A DNA stretch of 64,000 nucleotides, taken from an uncultured Candidatus Binatia bacterium (lineage in GTDB: Bacteria > Desulfobacterota > Binatia > UBA9968 > JAJDTQ01). Position 1 is the first letter of the stretch. Each line of letters starts with the position of its first letter. The notes beneath the pieces were generated by a model. It was given only the letters and a program-made list of their open reading frames with translations, had not been told where the DNA came from and ran no database searches. The stretch spans positions 1-64,000 of the forward strand of contig OY282432.1 of assembly GCA_958295985.1 (NCBI GenBank), in the 5' to 3' direction. Shown here piece after piece: positions 7,585 through 16,224 of the stretch. Position numbers and translations under genes: made by a program.

Positions 7585-8592
7585 TCACACGTGCGGCAGC
7601 ACCGCCGCCCCGAACAGTTCCATGGCGTGCAATATGTCCTTCTGCTTCAGACCCGGGGTCCAGTCGAAACGCAGCAACAGCAACTCCGGCTTGATGGACT
7701 CCTCGTAGGAACGGATCTCTTCGATGCAGTCTTCCGGCGACCCCAGGATGAAGCGGTGGCGGGCCAGGCGGTCGAAGTCCCAGGTGAGCTCGTCGGGGTT
7801 GCCCATGGCTTCGTCCTGGCCCCACTTGACGTAGACGTCGCGGTAGAGCTTGTCGAGGCACGGGCGAGCCTTGGCCACGGCCTCCTCCCGGGTGGGGGCG
7901 ACGAAGCATTCCCGGACCATGACGATGGCGCCGGCGCCGGGTTTGCCGGTATCGGCCCACGCCTTGCGGAACAGCACCGCCTGGTCCCGCAGCTCCTCGA
8001 TGGCCGAATGGGGTCCCACCAGCCAGCCGTCGCCGATGCGGGCGGCGCGCCGGACTCCCTTGTCGCCGTTGGCCGCGATCCATATGGGCGGACGCGGCTG
8101 CTGCAGCGGCCGGGGGGCAATGGTCACGTCCTTCAACCGGAACGCCTTGCCGGAAAACGACACGTGCTCCTCGGTCCATAGCCGCCGGACGATCTCCACC
8201 CCTTCCACGAAACGGTCGAACCGTTGCTTCTTCGTGAGGTTGAAGGCATCCAGCTCCTGTTGCCGGTAGCCGAGCCCGAAGGAGAAGAACGAGCGCCCCT
8301 CGTTCATGACGTCGATGGTGGCGAGTTCCTTGGCAGTCACCACCGGATCGTGGAGGCCCAGGAGCGTGGTGGCCGTGCCCAGGCCGGCCTGCCGGGCCTC
8401 GGCGCAGAGCCGTCCCAGGAGCGGCACCTGATGCAGTCTCTGAAAGCCGGGGATGTTGTAGTGCTGACCCATGGAGATGGCTTCGAAGCCGGCGTCGTCG
8501 GCTGCCCGGACCTGCTCCACCAGGGTGGGCAGGAGGGTTTGGGGCGGCTTGTCGATGGAAACCTGCGGGTTGAGCTGGATACCGAATTTCAT
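7585..8592 (-). CDS. LLM-class flavin-dependent oxidoreductase
   Basis: A 335-residue TIM-barrel flavoprotein of the luciferase-like monooxygenase family. The start at 8592 is supported by a GGGAG site and by KFGIQLNPQ, the usual first strand. Family blocks visible are GFEAISMGQHY, TTLLGLHDPVVTAKELATIDVMNEGRSFFSFGLGYRQQE, and PPIWIAANGDKGVRRAARIGDGWL. Such enzymes use FMN or F420 to oxidise organic substrates. It is the last gene in the minus-strand run beginning at 14034, but 161 bases and a palindrome separate it from the molybdenum hydroxylase gene, so it may have its own transcript. A second family member opens the same run. Confidence 0.9.
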   Translation of the reverse strand: MKFGIQLNPQVSIDKPPQTLLPTLVEQVRAADDAGFEAISMGQHYNIPGFQRLHQVPLLGRLCAEARQAGLGTATTLLGLHDPVVTAKELATIDVMNEGRSFFSFGLGYRQQELDAFNLTKKQRFDRFVEGVEIVRRLWTEEHVSFSGKAFRLKDVTIAPRPLQQPRPPIWIAANGDKGVRRAARIGDGWLVGPHSAIEELRDQAVLFRKAWADTGKPGAGAIVMVRECFVAPTREEAVAKARPCLDKLYRDVYVKWGQDEAMGNPDELTWDFDRLARHRFILGSPEDCIEEIRSYEESIKPELLLLRFDWTPGLKQKDILHAMELFGAAVLPHV

Positions 8593-8613
8593 CTTGATCT
8601 CCCGAGACCGGTT

Positions 8614-8640
8614 GCAGGGGCGGGGTTTGAAACCCACCCG
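8614..8640. repeat. Imperfect copy of the GGGTTTGAAACCC palindromic element
   Basis: This intergenic sequence has the core GGGTTTGAAACCC flanked by GCAGGGGCG on the left and an eroded ACCCGTG arm on the right. It matches the perfect 29-bp palindrome at 59290-59318 and shares the core with 15230-15251. It lies just upstream of the LLM oxidoreductase start. Confidence 0.7.
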
Positions 8641-8753
8641 TGACCAGGAGCCTGTCCGGGTATGCGAATCGTGGCAAAAGGCCGTAGATTCCTGCTTACT
8701 CGAACGGGCTCACGGAACAGACTCCCGCGCACCCGCTGGCGAAGCCCGGCTCC

Positions 8754-11021
8754 TCAACCCTTGCCGTTGAGGGCCCTCCAGACCCGCTCCGGGGTGAGCG
8801 GCAGTTCCCGGATGCGTACTCCGGTGGCCCGGGCAACGGCGTTGGCCACGGCCGGCGCCACCGCCACGATGCCGGACTCGCCCATGCCCTTGGCGCCCCA
8901 GGGGCCCGGGCCGTCGGCGTTCTCCATCAACGCCACCTCGAACCGGCGCGGCATATCCGTGAAAGCCGGCACCCGGTAGTCGATGAGGTTGGGGTTGAGG
9001 GGCTGTCCGCGGTCGTAGAGCAGGCTTTCGCACAGGGTGTGGCCCATGCCCATCATGGCCGCGCCCTCGTCCTGGGCCTCGGCCTGGAGCCGGTTGATGG
9101 CCTTGCCCACATCCGCAACGCTGGCGTACCGGGGCACGCGCACCTCGCCCGTCTCTTCGTCCACGGTCACCGAAGCGGCGCCCATGCCGGTCTCCCAGAA
9201 CACCGGGAACTGCGCGGGGATCCCGCCGCCGGCGCGCACGTAACCGCGCCCGATGAACTCGCCCCCGGGCATGCCGAAAAACGCCTGCACCACCGCGCCG
9301 TAGTCCATGCGTTGCCCGCCGGCCTCGGCCCACCCGTCCTCGAAGGTCACGTCGCCCGGCTCACAACCCATGACCTCGGCCGCAGCCTGCCGCACCTGCT
9401 CCAGGAGATCCTCCGCGGCGAACTTGACCGCGGTGCCCATGACCGTGGTGGAGCGGCTGGCGCCGGTGGAGCGGTCGAACGGCGTCACGTCAGTGTCCGT
9501 GGCGCGCATGACGATCCGTTCCGGCGGAAGGTGAAGCGCCTCGGCCGCCACTTGGCTCAGGACGGTCCTGGCCCCCTGCCCCACTTCCGTGCTCCCGGCC
9601 ATGAGCACCACGCTGCCGTCGCTCAGAAGACGCAGGATGGCCGTGGATACGGGCATGGCCTCCGAGTCCGTGACCCCCACGGCGATGCCCAGGTTGTCTG
9701 CCGGCGGATCCTCGACCTCGTCCCAGCCCACCATGGAGGCCACCTTGCGCAGGTCCATGTGCAGGTCCGCGTCCATGGGCTTGGCGCCGGGCTTCAAGGG
9801 TTCGTTGCGGCGCAGCAGGTTCTTGAGGCGGAACGCCAGCGGGTCGAGCTCCAGACCCCGGGCGACGTCGTCCATGTGGGACTCCAGCGGGAAGATCGCC
9901 TGGGGTCCGCCGATGGAGCGCATGGAGCCCGCGGGCGCGGTGTTGGTGTACACCGCGTAGACGTCGATGCGGTAATGGGGAATCCGGTAAGGCCCGTGGA
10001 TCCGCGTCGCCACGCGCTTGGCCACCCGCGGGCCGTTGTCGGCATAGGCGCCGGTGTCCAGATGGACTTGCGCTTCCCGCGCCACCACGGCGCCGTCCCG
10101 CCGGACCCCGGTCTTCACCCGGCAACGGGCCGAATGGCGCCGTATGGTGAGCATGGACTCGGATGCGCTCTGGGCCAGACGGACGGGACGCCCTCCCGCG
10201 GTCCGGGCCAACGCCACCGCCAGGGGCTCGATCTTGAAGTAGGACTTGCCGCCGAAGGCGCCGCCGACGTAGGGCACCGTCACCCGCACTTTGGGCATCG
10301 GCACCCTGAACATCCGGGCGAGTTCGGCGCGGATGAGGAACGGGTGGGCCGAGGAGGTCCACAGAGCGATCTCGTCACCCTCGAACCGGGCCACCGCGGT
10401 GTGAGGCTCGAGGGAGTAGTGACAGATCATCGGGAACTCGAAGGTGTCCTCGAAGACCGCGTCGGCTTCCTCGAACGCCGTCCCGACGTCGCCGGACGCG
10501 AGCCGCTCGTGGTGGCAAACGTTCCGCGGCGCTTCCTCCTCCAGGGCGGCCAGTTCGTGGTATTCCCCGGCCAACGCGTTGGCGTCGTGCAGCACCGGCG
10601 TCTCCGGCGCCAGGGCCTCGTCCAGGGTGGCCGCGGCCGGAAGCTCCCGGTAGCGCACACGCACCCGGGACAGCGCCTCGTCGGCGACGTCGCCGGACTC
10701 GGCCGCCACCGCCGCCACCGGCTCGCCGACGTAGCGTACCCGTTCGGTGGCGATGAGTGGCCGGTCCCGCAGGCAGTGTCCGTAGTAGGGATCGATGTCC
10801 CTGACGGACTCCCGCGTGAGAACGCCGTGCACCCCCGGGAGAGCCTCGGCCTCGCGTACGTCGATGCTTTCGATCAGGGCGTGGGGAAACGGACTGCGGA
10901 GAACCCTGCCCTCCAGCAGCCCGGGAAAGTCCAGGTCACCCGTGAAGCGCGCCTTCCCGGTGACCTTCTCCACCCCTTCAGCGCGGCGGATGGATCGGCC
11001 GACGGTGGTGAAATGCGCCAT
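8754..11021 (-). CDS. Molybdenum hydroxylase (xanthine dehydrogenase family) molybdopterin-binding subunit
   Basis: A 755-residue large subunit with an N-terminal Ald_Xan_dh a/b hammerhead domain (RRAEGVEKVTGKARFTGDL onward) and a C-terminal Mo-binding domain. Cofactor loops visible are GGAFGGKSYFKIEP, STEVGQGARTVLSQVAAE and the catalytic-glutamate motif GAKGMGES (Glu near residue 715). The loop that usually reads FRAPG-like is instead SMRSIGGPQ. These enzymes hydroxylate heterocycles, aldehydes or CO using Mo, but normally require small [2Fe-2S] and FAD subunits, which are not encoded nearby. The gene follows the cupin gene by 19 bases in the operon. Substrate unknown. Confidence 0.9.
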   Translation of the reverse strand: MAHFTTVGRSIRRAEGVEKVTGKARFTGDLDFPGLLEGRVLRSPFPHALIESIDVREAEALPGVHGVLTRESVRDIDPYYGHCLRDRPLIATERVRYVGEPVAAVAAESGDVADEALSRVRVRYRELPAAATLDEALAPETPVLHDANALAGEYHELAALEEEAPRNVCHHERLASGDVGTAFEEADAVFEDTFEFPMICHYSLEPHTAVARFEGDEIALWTSSAHPFLIRAELARMFRVPMPKVRVTVPYVGGAFGGKSYFKIEPLAVALARTAGGRPVRLAQSASESMLTIRRHSARCRVKTGVRRDGAVVAREAQVHLDTGAYADNGPRVAKRVATRIHGPYRIPHYRIDVYAVYTNTAPAGSMRSIGGPQAIFPLESHMDDVARGLELDPLAFRLKNLLRRNEPLKPGAKPMDADLHMDLRKVASMVGWDEVEDPPADNLGIAVGVTDSEAMPVSTAILRLLSDGSVVLMAGSTEVGQGARTVLSQVAAEALHLPPERIVMRATDTDVTPFDRSTGASRSTTVMGTAVKFAAEDLLEQVRQAAAEVMGCEPGDVTFEDGWAEAGGQRMDYGAVVQAFFGMPGGEFIGRGYVRAGGGIPAQFPVFWETGMGAASVTVDEETGEVRVPRYASVADVGKAINRLQAEAQDEGAAMMGMGHTLCESLLYDRGQPLNPNLIDYRVPAFTDMPRRFEVALMENADGPGPWGAKGMGESGIVAVAPAVANAVARATGVRIRELPLTPERVWRALNGKG

Positions 11022-11040
11022 CTGGCCGTGTTCGGGCGGA

Positions 11041-11394
11041 CTACTTCCTGTAGTAGCGCAGCTCGAAGGTGATGCAGCCGTTGGGGCTCTTGTAGGGCCC
11101 GTGCTTCATGCCCGGCGGGCGGCAGCCGTACATGCCCTTGGTGAACTCCTGGTTGAGCCGGGTGTCGATCAGGCTGCCCTCGATGATGATGACCTCTTCC
11201 CAGAAGTCGTGCTCGATGGTCTCGGTGGTCTCCACACCGGCCGCGAAGTTGACCATGCGGGCGTAATCCCCGGTGTCCTTGTCCTCGCTCAAGATCTTTT
11301 CCGTGATCCCTTCGGCCGCGGCGCCCGAGCCGGCGCCCACCGGGCGCCAGCCGATGGTGTCGGTATCGAAAAACTCTCTTTCTTCCTTCGGCAT
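11041..11394 (-). CDS. Small cupin-domain protein
   Basis: A 117-residue single-domain protein. The cupin fold is suggested by EHDFWEEVIIIEGSLID followed by a G-x-Y-x-x-R-P-P-G-x-x-H-G-P-Y block, as in ChrR-like and related small cupins. Histidines and glutamates in these two blocks would bind a metal. The short N-terminal part is acidic. It sits between the nitrilase-type gene (37 bases away) and the Mo-hydroxylase gene, so it may act on or sense the same substrate. No specific reaction can be given. Confidence 0.75.
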   Translation of the reverse strand: MPKEEREFFDTDTIGWRPVGAGSGAAAEGITEKILSEDKDTGDYARMVNFAAGVETTETIEHDFWEEVIIIEGSLIDTRLNQEFTKGMYGCRPPGMKHGPYKSPNGCITFELRYYRK

Positions 11395-11431
11395 CTCTTT
11401 CCTCCCTTTGAACCCGAGTCTGATCGTCCAC

Positions 11432-12229
11432 TTAGTCGATGAGCACCCGGTCGTTGAACGCCGGGAAGACGGACCGGACCTTCGGGACCTGGGCCAGATC
11501 CAACTCCGCCCGCACGACGCACTCGCCGTCGCCCCCGGCCGCCAACGGCGTTCCCCACGGATCGGCCACCGTGCTGTGCCCGACGAAGGCCTTGCCCCGG
11601 TTGCTGCCGGTACAGTTGCTGGACACCAGAAAGACCTGGTTCTCCAGCGCCCGGACGCGGTTCAGGAGGAGCCAGGCCTCAAGCCGGGGATACGGCCAGG
11701 CCGAAGCCACCAGGAAGACCTCGGCTCCCATGACGGCCATCCAGCGGTACAACTCGGGGAACCGCAGGTCATAGCAGGTAGACAGCCCGAACTTTCCCAG
11801 TTCGGTGTCCACCACCGTCGGCGCCTCGCCCGGTGTCAAGAGCCGCGCCTCCTCGGACTGGTACCCGAAGAGATGGATCTTGCGGTAGGTCCCGGCGATG
11901 CCGCCCTGCCGGTCGATGAGGACGCTCGTGTTGTAGCAGGCGCCGCCGTCCGCCTCGACGATGCTGCCGCCGAAGAGAAAGCAGCCCTTGGCCGCGGCCT
12001 TCTCCCGCAGCATCGACACCGTGGGACCCGACAGGCCCTCGCTTTCGGCCCCATAGGCGTCGAAGGCGAAATAGCCGACGTTCCAGATCTCCGGCAGGAG
12101 GATGAGGTCGGCCCCTTCCACGCCGTCGATGAGGGCCGCGGCGCGCCGCAGGTTGGCGGCCTTGCCGCCATCGTCCATGCCCATCTGGATGGATGCGACG
12201 CGAAGGCGCCGGTCTCGATCCTCTGTCAC
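11432..12229 (-). CDS. Carbon-nitrogen hydrolase (nitrilase superfamily amidase)
   Basis: A 265-residue protein of normal length for the family. The catalytic Glu-Lys-Cys triad is in place: LLPEIWNVGY (E47), YRKIHLFGYQ (K117) and STCYDLRFPELYR (C152). The N-terminal strand RVASIQMGMDDG is also typical. These cytoplasmic enzymes hydrolyse amides or N-carbamoyl compounds to acids and ammonia; the omega-amidase/Nit branch fits the Cys motif best. It lies 22 bases after DUF2848 and before the cupin gene in one operon, so it probably releases nitrogen from the imported or hydroxylated substrate. Confidence 0.92.
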   Translation of the reverse strand: MTEDRDRRLRVASIQMGMDDGGKAANLRRAAALIDGVEGADLILLPEIWNVGYFAFDAYGAESEGLSGPTVSMLREKAAAKGCFLFGGSIVEADGGACYNTSVLIDRQGGIAGTYRKIHLFGYQSEEARLLTPGEAPTVVDTELGKFGLSTCYDLRFPELYRWMAVMGAEVFLVASAWPYPRLEAWLLLNRVRALENQVFLVSSNCTGSNRGKAFVGHSTVADPWGTPLAAGGDGECVVRAELDLAQVPKVRSVFPAFNDRVLID

Positions 12230-12251
12230 TGCATACCTCGGATGCCGGAGT

Positions 12252-12950
12252 CTACGTCAGCCACTCCATCGGGCGGATGCGGTAGCGGAACGACAGCTCC
12301 CGCCCAAGCACGTCGTCGGAAAGGCGGCCCTCGAAGGTGGACGAGAACAGCAGCTCCTTGCCCAGGGTCGGCATGGTCCCCATGTACAGCACCATGCCGT
12401 CCAGTGAACCGTCCCGGACCACGGCCTTCACGCCGCGGAGAAAGTCATCGACGGGCAGGAAGTCGGCCAGCGAACCCTCCTGGTACAGGGTGCGCTCGCC
12501 GTCGAGCTCCACCCAGCTCCGGAGCTTCATCCGGTCCCAGTGCGGCTTCACGTCCGCGAGCTTCCACACCTGGCCGCAGACCACCTTGGGACAGATCACC
12601 TTGGACTTGGGAATGCTGTCCTTTTCCAGCTCCCGGTCCGTGTGATCGCTGCCGACTCCGAGGTAGACCTGATCCCCCTTGAACAGGAATACCGCCTCCA
12701 CCTCGCCCGAGGTGGTATCGCCCAGCACCTCGATCTCGTCATCGGTAGTGATCATTTCCCGGGTCACCGCGTAGTAGGCGGGAATGCGGTCCGGCGCGGC
12801 CACGCCGTGGGCCCTGAGCTCCTCCACGTGTTTCATGGCCCCGGCTTGGTTCCGGCCCGTGAACCCCGCGTCCAGGATCCGCGCTACCGGGAACTCCAGG
12901 TCCGACCGGCCTCCGCCGGCGTCAACAAGCGTCAAATTCAAGGTACGCAC
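12252..12950 (-). CDS. DUF2848 family protein
   Basis: A 232-residue protein. The GTG at 12950 is chosen because GGGAG lies eight bases upstream and because a longer frame would run through the REP-like repeat at 12991-13017. The DUF2848 pattern is clear: AGFTGRNQAGAMKHVEEL, RIPAYYAV, then SGEVEAVFLFKGDQVYLGVGSDHTDRELE and SKVICPKVVCGQVWKL. The family resembles fumarylacetoacetate-hydrolase-type folds and is usually found beside catabolic genes; its reaction is not established. It precedes the nitrilase-type gene by 22 bases. Confidence 0.85.
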   Translation of the reverse strand: MRTLNLTLVDAGGGRSDLEFPVARILDAGFTGRNQAGAMKHVEELRAHGVAAPDRIPAYYAVTREMITTDDEIEVLGDTTSGEVEAVFLFKGDQVYLGVGSDHTDRELEKDSIPKSKVICPKVVCGQVWKLADVKPHWDRMKLRSWVELDGERTLYQEGSLADFLPVDDFLRGVKAVVRDGSLDGMVLYMGTMPTLGKELLFSSTFEGRLSDDVLGRELSFRYRIRPMEWLT

Positions 12951-12990
12951 GTTCAACTCTCCCGTCCCAGGCCGCGGCGCCTCGCCTTCC

Positions 12991-13017
12991 GTCATTCCGG
13001 GCTTGACCCGGAACGAC
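12991..13017. repeat. REP-like inverted repeat (GTCATTCCGGG type)
   Basis: The arms GTCATTCCGGG and CCCGGAACGAC flank a CTTGA loop, with one mismatch. Palindromes of this form are widespread intergenic repeats in proteobacterial-type genomes. It lies between the LLM gene and DUF2848 within the operon and could form an RNA hairpin that tunes message stability. Confidence 0.8.
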
Positions 13018-13032
13018 GGAGAAGTGAGCACG

Positions 13033-14034
13033 CTACGCGAAATGCGGCTTGATCTTCCCGGCAATCAGCTCCACCTGCTCGATGTCCGGCGCCGCGGGCT
13101 GCAGGGTCACGTGTTCCATGCCCGCGTTCTCCAGTATCTTAAGCTTTGCCACGATCTGGTCCACGCTGCCGACCATGTAGCACTCCTGCAGGTGATCCCA
13201 GCTTCGGTTGCTTCCCATCATGCGCTCGATGTGGGGCTGCTGAATCCGCAACGCCTCCTCGGAGTCCTGGGTGTCCACCACGTAAATGGCCTGCACGTGG
13301 GCGAAGCCCAGGGTGGCGGGATCCCGGCCGACGGACCGGAGGAACTCGCTGACCGTCTCGAAATCACGCTTGACCCACTCGAGCTTTCCCGAGGCCCGGC
13401 AGGTAAAGACGTCGGCGTGTTTGGCGATGCGCCGCATCACGGTCTTCACCATGTAGGGCTTGTCGGGCGACAGCTTGTCGGGAATGCGCGAGCCCCCGGC
13501 GACCCAGACTTCCGGATACCGGGGAGGCATGGGGTCGATGGTGACGTCGTCGAACCGGAAGAACTCCCCCTCGAAGGAAACGTTCTTCTCGGTCAACAGC
13601 AGCTTGACCGCATCGAGGATCTCGTCGGTGCGGCGCCCCCTCTCCCGCAGGTCTATGCCCATGGCGTCGAACTCGGGCTTGCTCCATCCCGGCCCCACGC
13701 CGAAGAAGAAGCGTCCGCCCGAAATGTAATCCAGCGTCGCGATCTCCTTGGCCAGGAGCACCGGATGCCGCAACGGCACCACGAGGATGTGGGTGCCCAG
13801 CTTGATACGTTCGGTGCACGCCGCCGCGGCCGAGAGGCAGATGAGGGGATCCATCCAGGAGCCGCCGTAAAGACCGGGGGCGTCCGTCAGATGGTCCCAC
13901 ACGGTCAAGGACTCGAACCCCAGTTCCTCCGTCCGTTTGGCGTACTCCTGCACCACGGTGTGCGCCATCCGGTAATCCATGTCCGGCCAGGTATAGGTGG
14001 GGATGGTAATTCCAAGTTTGAGGCTCACATTCAC
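13033..14034 (-). CDS. LLM-class flavin/F420-dependent oxidoreductase
   Basis: A 333-residue luciferase-like monooxygenase with a GAGGAG ribosome site close upstream of ATG 14034. Blocks seen: LGITIPTYTW, ESLTVWDHLTDAPGLYGGSWMD, LGTHILVVPLRHPVLLAKEIATLDYISGGRFFFGVGPGW (strongly family-typical) and PEVWVAGGSRIPD. The protein differs clearly from the family member at 7585-8592. As first gene of the minus-strand run (LLM, DUF2848, nitrilase, cupin, Mo hydroxylase) it faces the amidohydrolase at 14188 across a shared promoter region. A role in oxidative opening of an N-containing compound is plausible but inferred. Confidence 0.92.
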   Translation of the reverse strand: MNVSLKLGITIPTYTWPDMDYRMAHTVVQEYAKRTEELGFESLTVWDHLTDAPGLYGGSWMDPLICLSAAAACTERIKLGTHILVVPLRHPVLLAKEIATLDYISGGRFFFGVGPGWSKPEFDAMGIDLRERGRRTDEILDAVKLLLTEKNVSFEGEFFRFDDVTIDPMPPRYPEVWVAGGSRIPDKLSPDKPYMVKTVMRRIAKHADVFTCRASGKLEWVKRDFETVSEFLRSVGRDPATLGFAHVQAIYVVDTQDSEEALRIQQPHIERMMGSNRSWDHLQECYMVGSVDQIVAKLKILENAGMEHVTLQPAAPDIEQVELIAGKIKPHFA

Positions 14035-14093
14035 TCCTCTTGTACGGTTTCCGGACCGAACGCGGGACGACGGACGCAGCCGTCCATTGCGAA

Positions 14094-14160
14094 CAGTTAG
14101 AAAGACTCTCCCGCAATGTCAAGGAGACGCTTTGACACGTTGTCGCAACTGGAGTAGGCA
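14094..14160. promoter_or_regulatory. Divergent promoter pair with back-to-back TTGACA boxes
   Basis: A perfect -35 TTGACA lies on each strand: 14132-14137 reading right, and its mirror TGTCAA at 14117-14122 reading left. At 17 bases spacing the -10 candidates are TAGGCA (14155-14160) and TAACTG (14094-14099 on the minus strand), both weak. The mirrored boxes form a TGTCAA-N9-TTGACA inverted repeat, so a regulator could also bind here and control the LLM operon and the amidohydrolase together. Confidence 0.45.
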
Positions 14161-14187
14161 TTCGGAGCAGGAGAGGAGGGGCGATCC

Positions 14188-15228
14188 ATGGACAGGGTTC
14201 CGATCATCGACGCCGACGGACACATCCTCGAAGAGAACGACGAGATCGAGGATTACTTCGAAGGCCCGTACGAGGGACACCGCCGGCACAAGGTGTTCAC
14301 GCTGTTCCCGTCGTTGGACGGCTGGCCCCGGGGCGCGGTCAAGGGGCTCAGGAAAGCCACCCAGACCTCACCCGAAAGCTGGACCGAGTTCATCGACGGG
14401 GCGGGCATCGACGCCGCGGTCCTGTATCCCACCGCCGGTCTGGCCTTCGGCCTGATCCAGGATTCCGACTGGGCCTGCGCGCTGGCCCGGGCCTACAACA
14501 ACTGGTTCCACGACAAGTACACCCGGACCAACCCGCGCCTCAAAGGGGTGGCGATGCTCCCGGTACACGACGTGCCGCAGGCCGTCGTCGAGCTGCGCCA
14601 CGCCGTCACCGAGCAGGGAATGGTGGGGGGGCTGCTGCCCGCGGTCAACGTGTTCAACAAGGGATTCGGGCACGCCGATTTCCACCCCCTCTACGAGGAG
14701 GCGCAACGGCTGGACTGCCCGCTGGCCATCCACGGCGCCCCGAGCCAGGGACTCGGGTTCGACTACCTCAAGACCATGTCCATGATCCACACCCTGGAGC
14801 ACCCCATCGCCCAGATGATCCAGCTCGCCAGCATGGTGCTCGACGGCGTGTTCGAGCTCTTCCCGAAGCTCCGGGTGGGCTATCTGGAGGCCGGCGCCGG
14901 CTGGATCCCGTACATGATGGACCGCATGGACGACAAGTTCCACGTGGACCGCAAGCGCAAGCACTTCCCGCTGAAGAAGCTGCCCAGCGAGACCATGAAG
15001 GAAGGCAACGTCTTCGTCACCTGCGAACTGGACGAGAAAATCCTCGACGTGGTGGCGCGGGAGTTCGGCGAGGACGCCCTGATGTACCCATCGGACTTCC
15101 CCCACGAGAAGGCGGTGGGGGAATTCGGCACCGACATCCCCGAGTTCCTGGAACGCCCCGACCTGTCCGAGGGGCTCAAGAAGAAGATCCTGTACGACAA
15201 CGCCAAGCGCTTCTACGGGCTCTCGTAG
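14188..15228 (+). CDS. Amidohydrolase family 2 protein
   Basis: A 346-residue metal-dependent hydrolase or decarboxylase with a strong AGGAGAGGAGG ribosome site. The start of the barrel reads IIDADGHILEEND, where HxH has become GH. Later come the metal-ligand region LAIHGAPSQ, the strand LRVGYLEAGAGWIPYMMDRMD and the C-terminal catalytic aspartate segment MYPSDFPHEKAV. Members of this family cleave C-C or C-N bonds (for example ACMSD-type decarboxylases). It is divergent from the LLM/nitrilase operon and probably acts in the same pathway. A second copy lies at 49488-50636 and a stub at 4439-4615. Confidence 0.9.
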   Translation: MDRVPIIDADGHILEENDEIEDYFEGPYEGHRRHKVFTLFPSLDGWPRGAVKGLRKATQTSPESWTEFIDGAGIDAAVLYPTAGLAFGLIQDSDWACALARAYNNWFHDKYTRTNPRLKGVAMLPVHDVPQAVVELRHAVTEQGMVGGLLPAVNVFNKGFGHADFHPLYEEAQRLDCPLAIHGAPSQGLGFDYLKTMSMIHTLEHPIAQMIQLASMVLDGVFELFPKLRVGYLEAGAGWIPYMMDRMDDKFHVDRKRKHFPLKKLPSETMKEGNVFVTCELDEKILDVVAREFGEDALMYPSDFPHEKAVGEFGTDIPEFLERPDLSEGLKKKILYDNAKRFYGLS

Positions 15229-15229
15229 C

Positions 15230-15251
15230 CGCGGGTTTCAAACCCTCCGCG
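15230..15251. repeat. Related GGGTTTCAAACCC intergenic element
   Basis: CGCGGGTTTCAAACCC followed by TCCGCG lies two bases after the amidohydrolase stop. The core differs from the palindromes at 8614 and 59290 only at the central base. It could form a short hairpin in the 3' end of the amidohydrolase message. Confidence 0.55.
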
Positions 15252-15342
15252 CCCCGACGGACAGTCGGATGCCCTGTGGCATTGCCGCCAGTGCCGTGGC
15301 ACACTAGCCCTCACCGCCCGCGCGCGACAGACACCGACGGTT

Positions 15343-16224
15343 ATGGCCACAACGGAATCGAGCAAGAAGAAATGGCTCGTGGGAACCGCGGTTCTCATGC
15401 TGCTTGCTACGTCCGTTTTCGGTTTCTGGGTGTGGTCGTCGCTGGGCTACGTCGCCACGGACGACGCCCGGGTCAAGGCCGACATCGTCACCATCAGCAC
15501 CGAAGCGCCCGGCAGGATCAGCGCCCTGCTGAAGGACGAGGGGGACCGGGTCGAGCCCGGCGAGATCATGGTGGAACTGGACAAGCGGGAGACCCTGATC
15601 CGCATCGAGCAGCACAAGGCCGCGGTGGACCACGCCCGGAGTCAGGTCCTGCAGGTCGAGCGGGAGCTGGGCCGGACAAGCGACGGGCAGCAACGCGAGA
15701 TCGCGGAAGCCGACCGGCTGGCGAAGAAGGCAAGGGTGCGGGAGGCCGAGGCGGAGTTGCAGGAGCTCGAATTCCGGCTGGGGCTGATGACCTTGCGCAG
15801 TCCGGTGAAGGGCGTGGTGGTGCAGAAGAACTCCCACCGGGGGGAGTTCGTGCAGCCGGGCCAACCCGTTTTCATGGTGGTGGACTCGACCCGTTACTGG
15901 GTGGAGGCCAACGTGGATGAGACCGAGATCCGCTTCGTCAAGCCGGGCAACAAGGCCACGGTGAAGCTCGATTCGTATCCCGGCGTTCAGTTCGACGGCG
16001 AGGTCGTGGACGTGGGGGGCGCCACCACCTCCGAGTTCTCCCTCTTCTCACCTCACAAACTGACCGGCGTTTTCATCAAGTCCACGCAGAAGCTGCCGGT
16101 GAAGATCGCGGTGGAGAACACCGACGGCATCCTTCGGGTGGGCATGCTCGCGGTGGTGCGGATCGAGAAGCCGGAAGCGCAGCAGGACGGACTGCACGCC
16201 AGCGGCCGGCCCGCCAAACCATGA
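15343..16224 (+). CDS. HlyD-family periplasmic adaptor of an efflux pump
   Basis: A 293-residue membrane-fusion protein: short cytoplasmic tail with lysines, one membrane segment (residues 11-32), the lipoyl half-motif (VTISTEAPGRISALLKDEGD), a coiled coil (about residues 85-145) and the second lipoyl half (LRSPVKGVVVQKNSHRGEFV). It is shorter than EmrA (about 390) because the coiled coil is reduced. Its stop overlaps the start of the DHA2 transporter by 4 bases, so the two form an EmrAB-type pump that exports drugs or metabolites. An outer-membrane TolC partner is not encoded here. Confidence 0.92.
   Translation: MATTESSKKKWLVGTAVLMLLATSVFGFWVWSSLGYVATDDARVKADIVTISTEAPGRISALLKDEGDRVEPGEIMVELDKRETLIRIEQHKAAVDHARSQVLQVERELGRTSDGQQREIAEADRLAKKARVREAEAELQELEFRLGLMTLRSPVKGVVVQKNSHRGEFVQPGQPVFMVVDSTRYWVEANVDETEIRFVKPGNKATVKLDSYPGVQFDGEVVDVGGATTSEFSLFSPHKLTGVFIKSTQKLPVKIAVENTDGILRVGMLAVVRIEKPEAQQDGLHASGRPAKP

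Noticed and set aside
9039..11072. A 677-codon plus-strand frame
   Set aside because: Antisense of the Mo-hydroxylase gene, which shows the GAKGMGES and other cofactor motifs on the minus strand.
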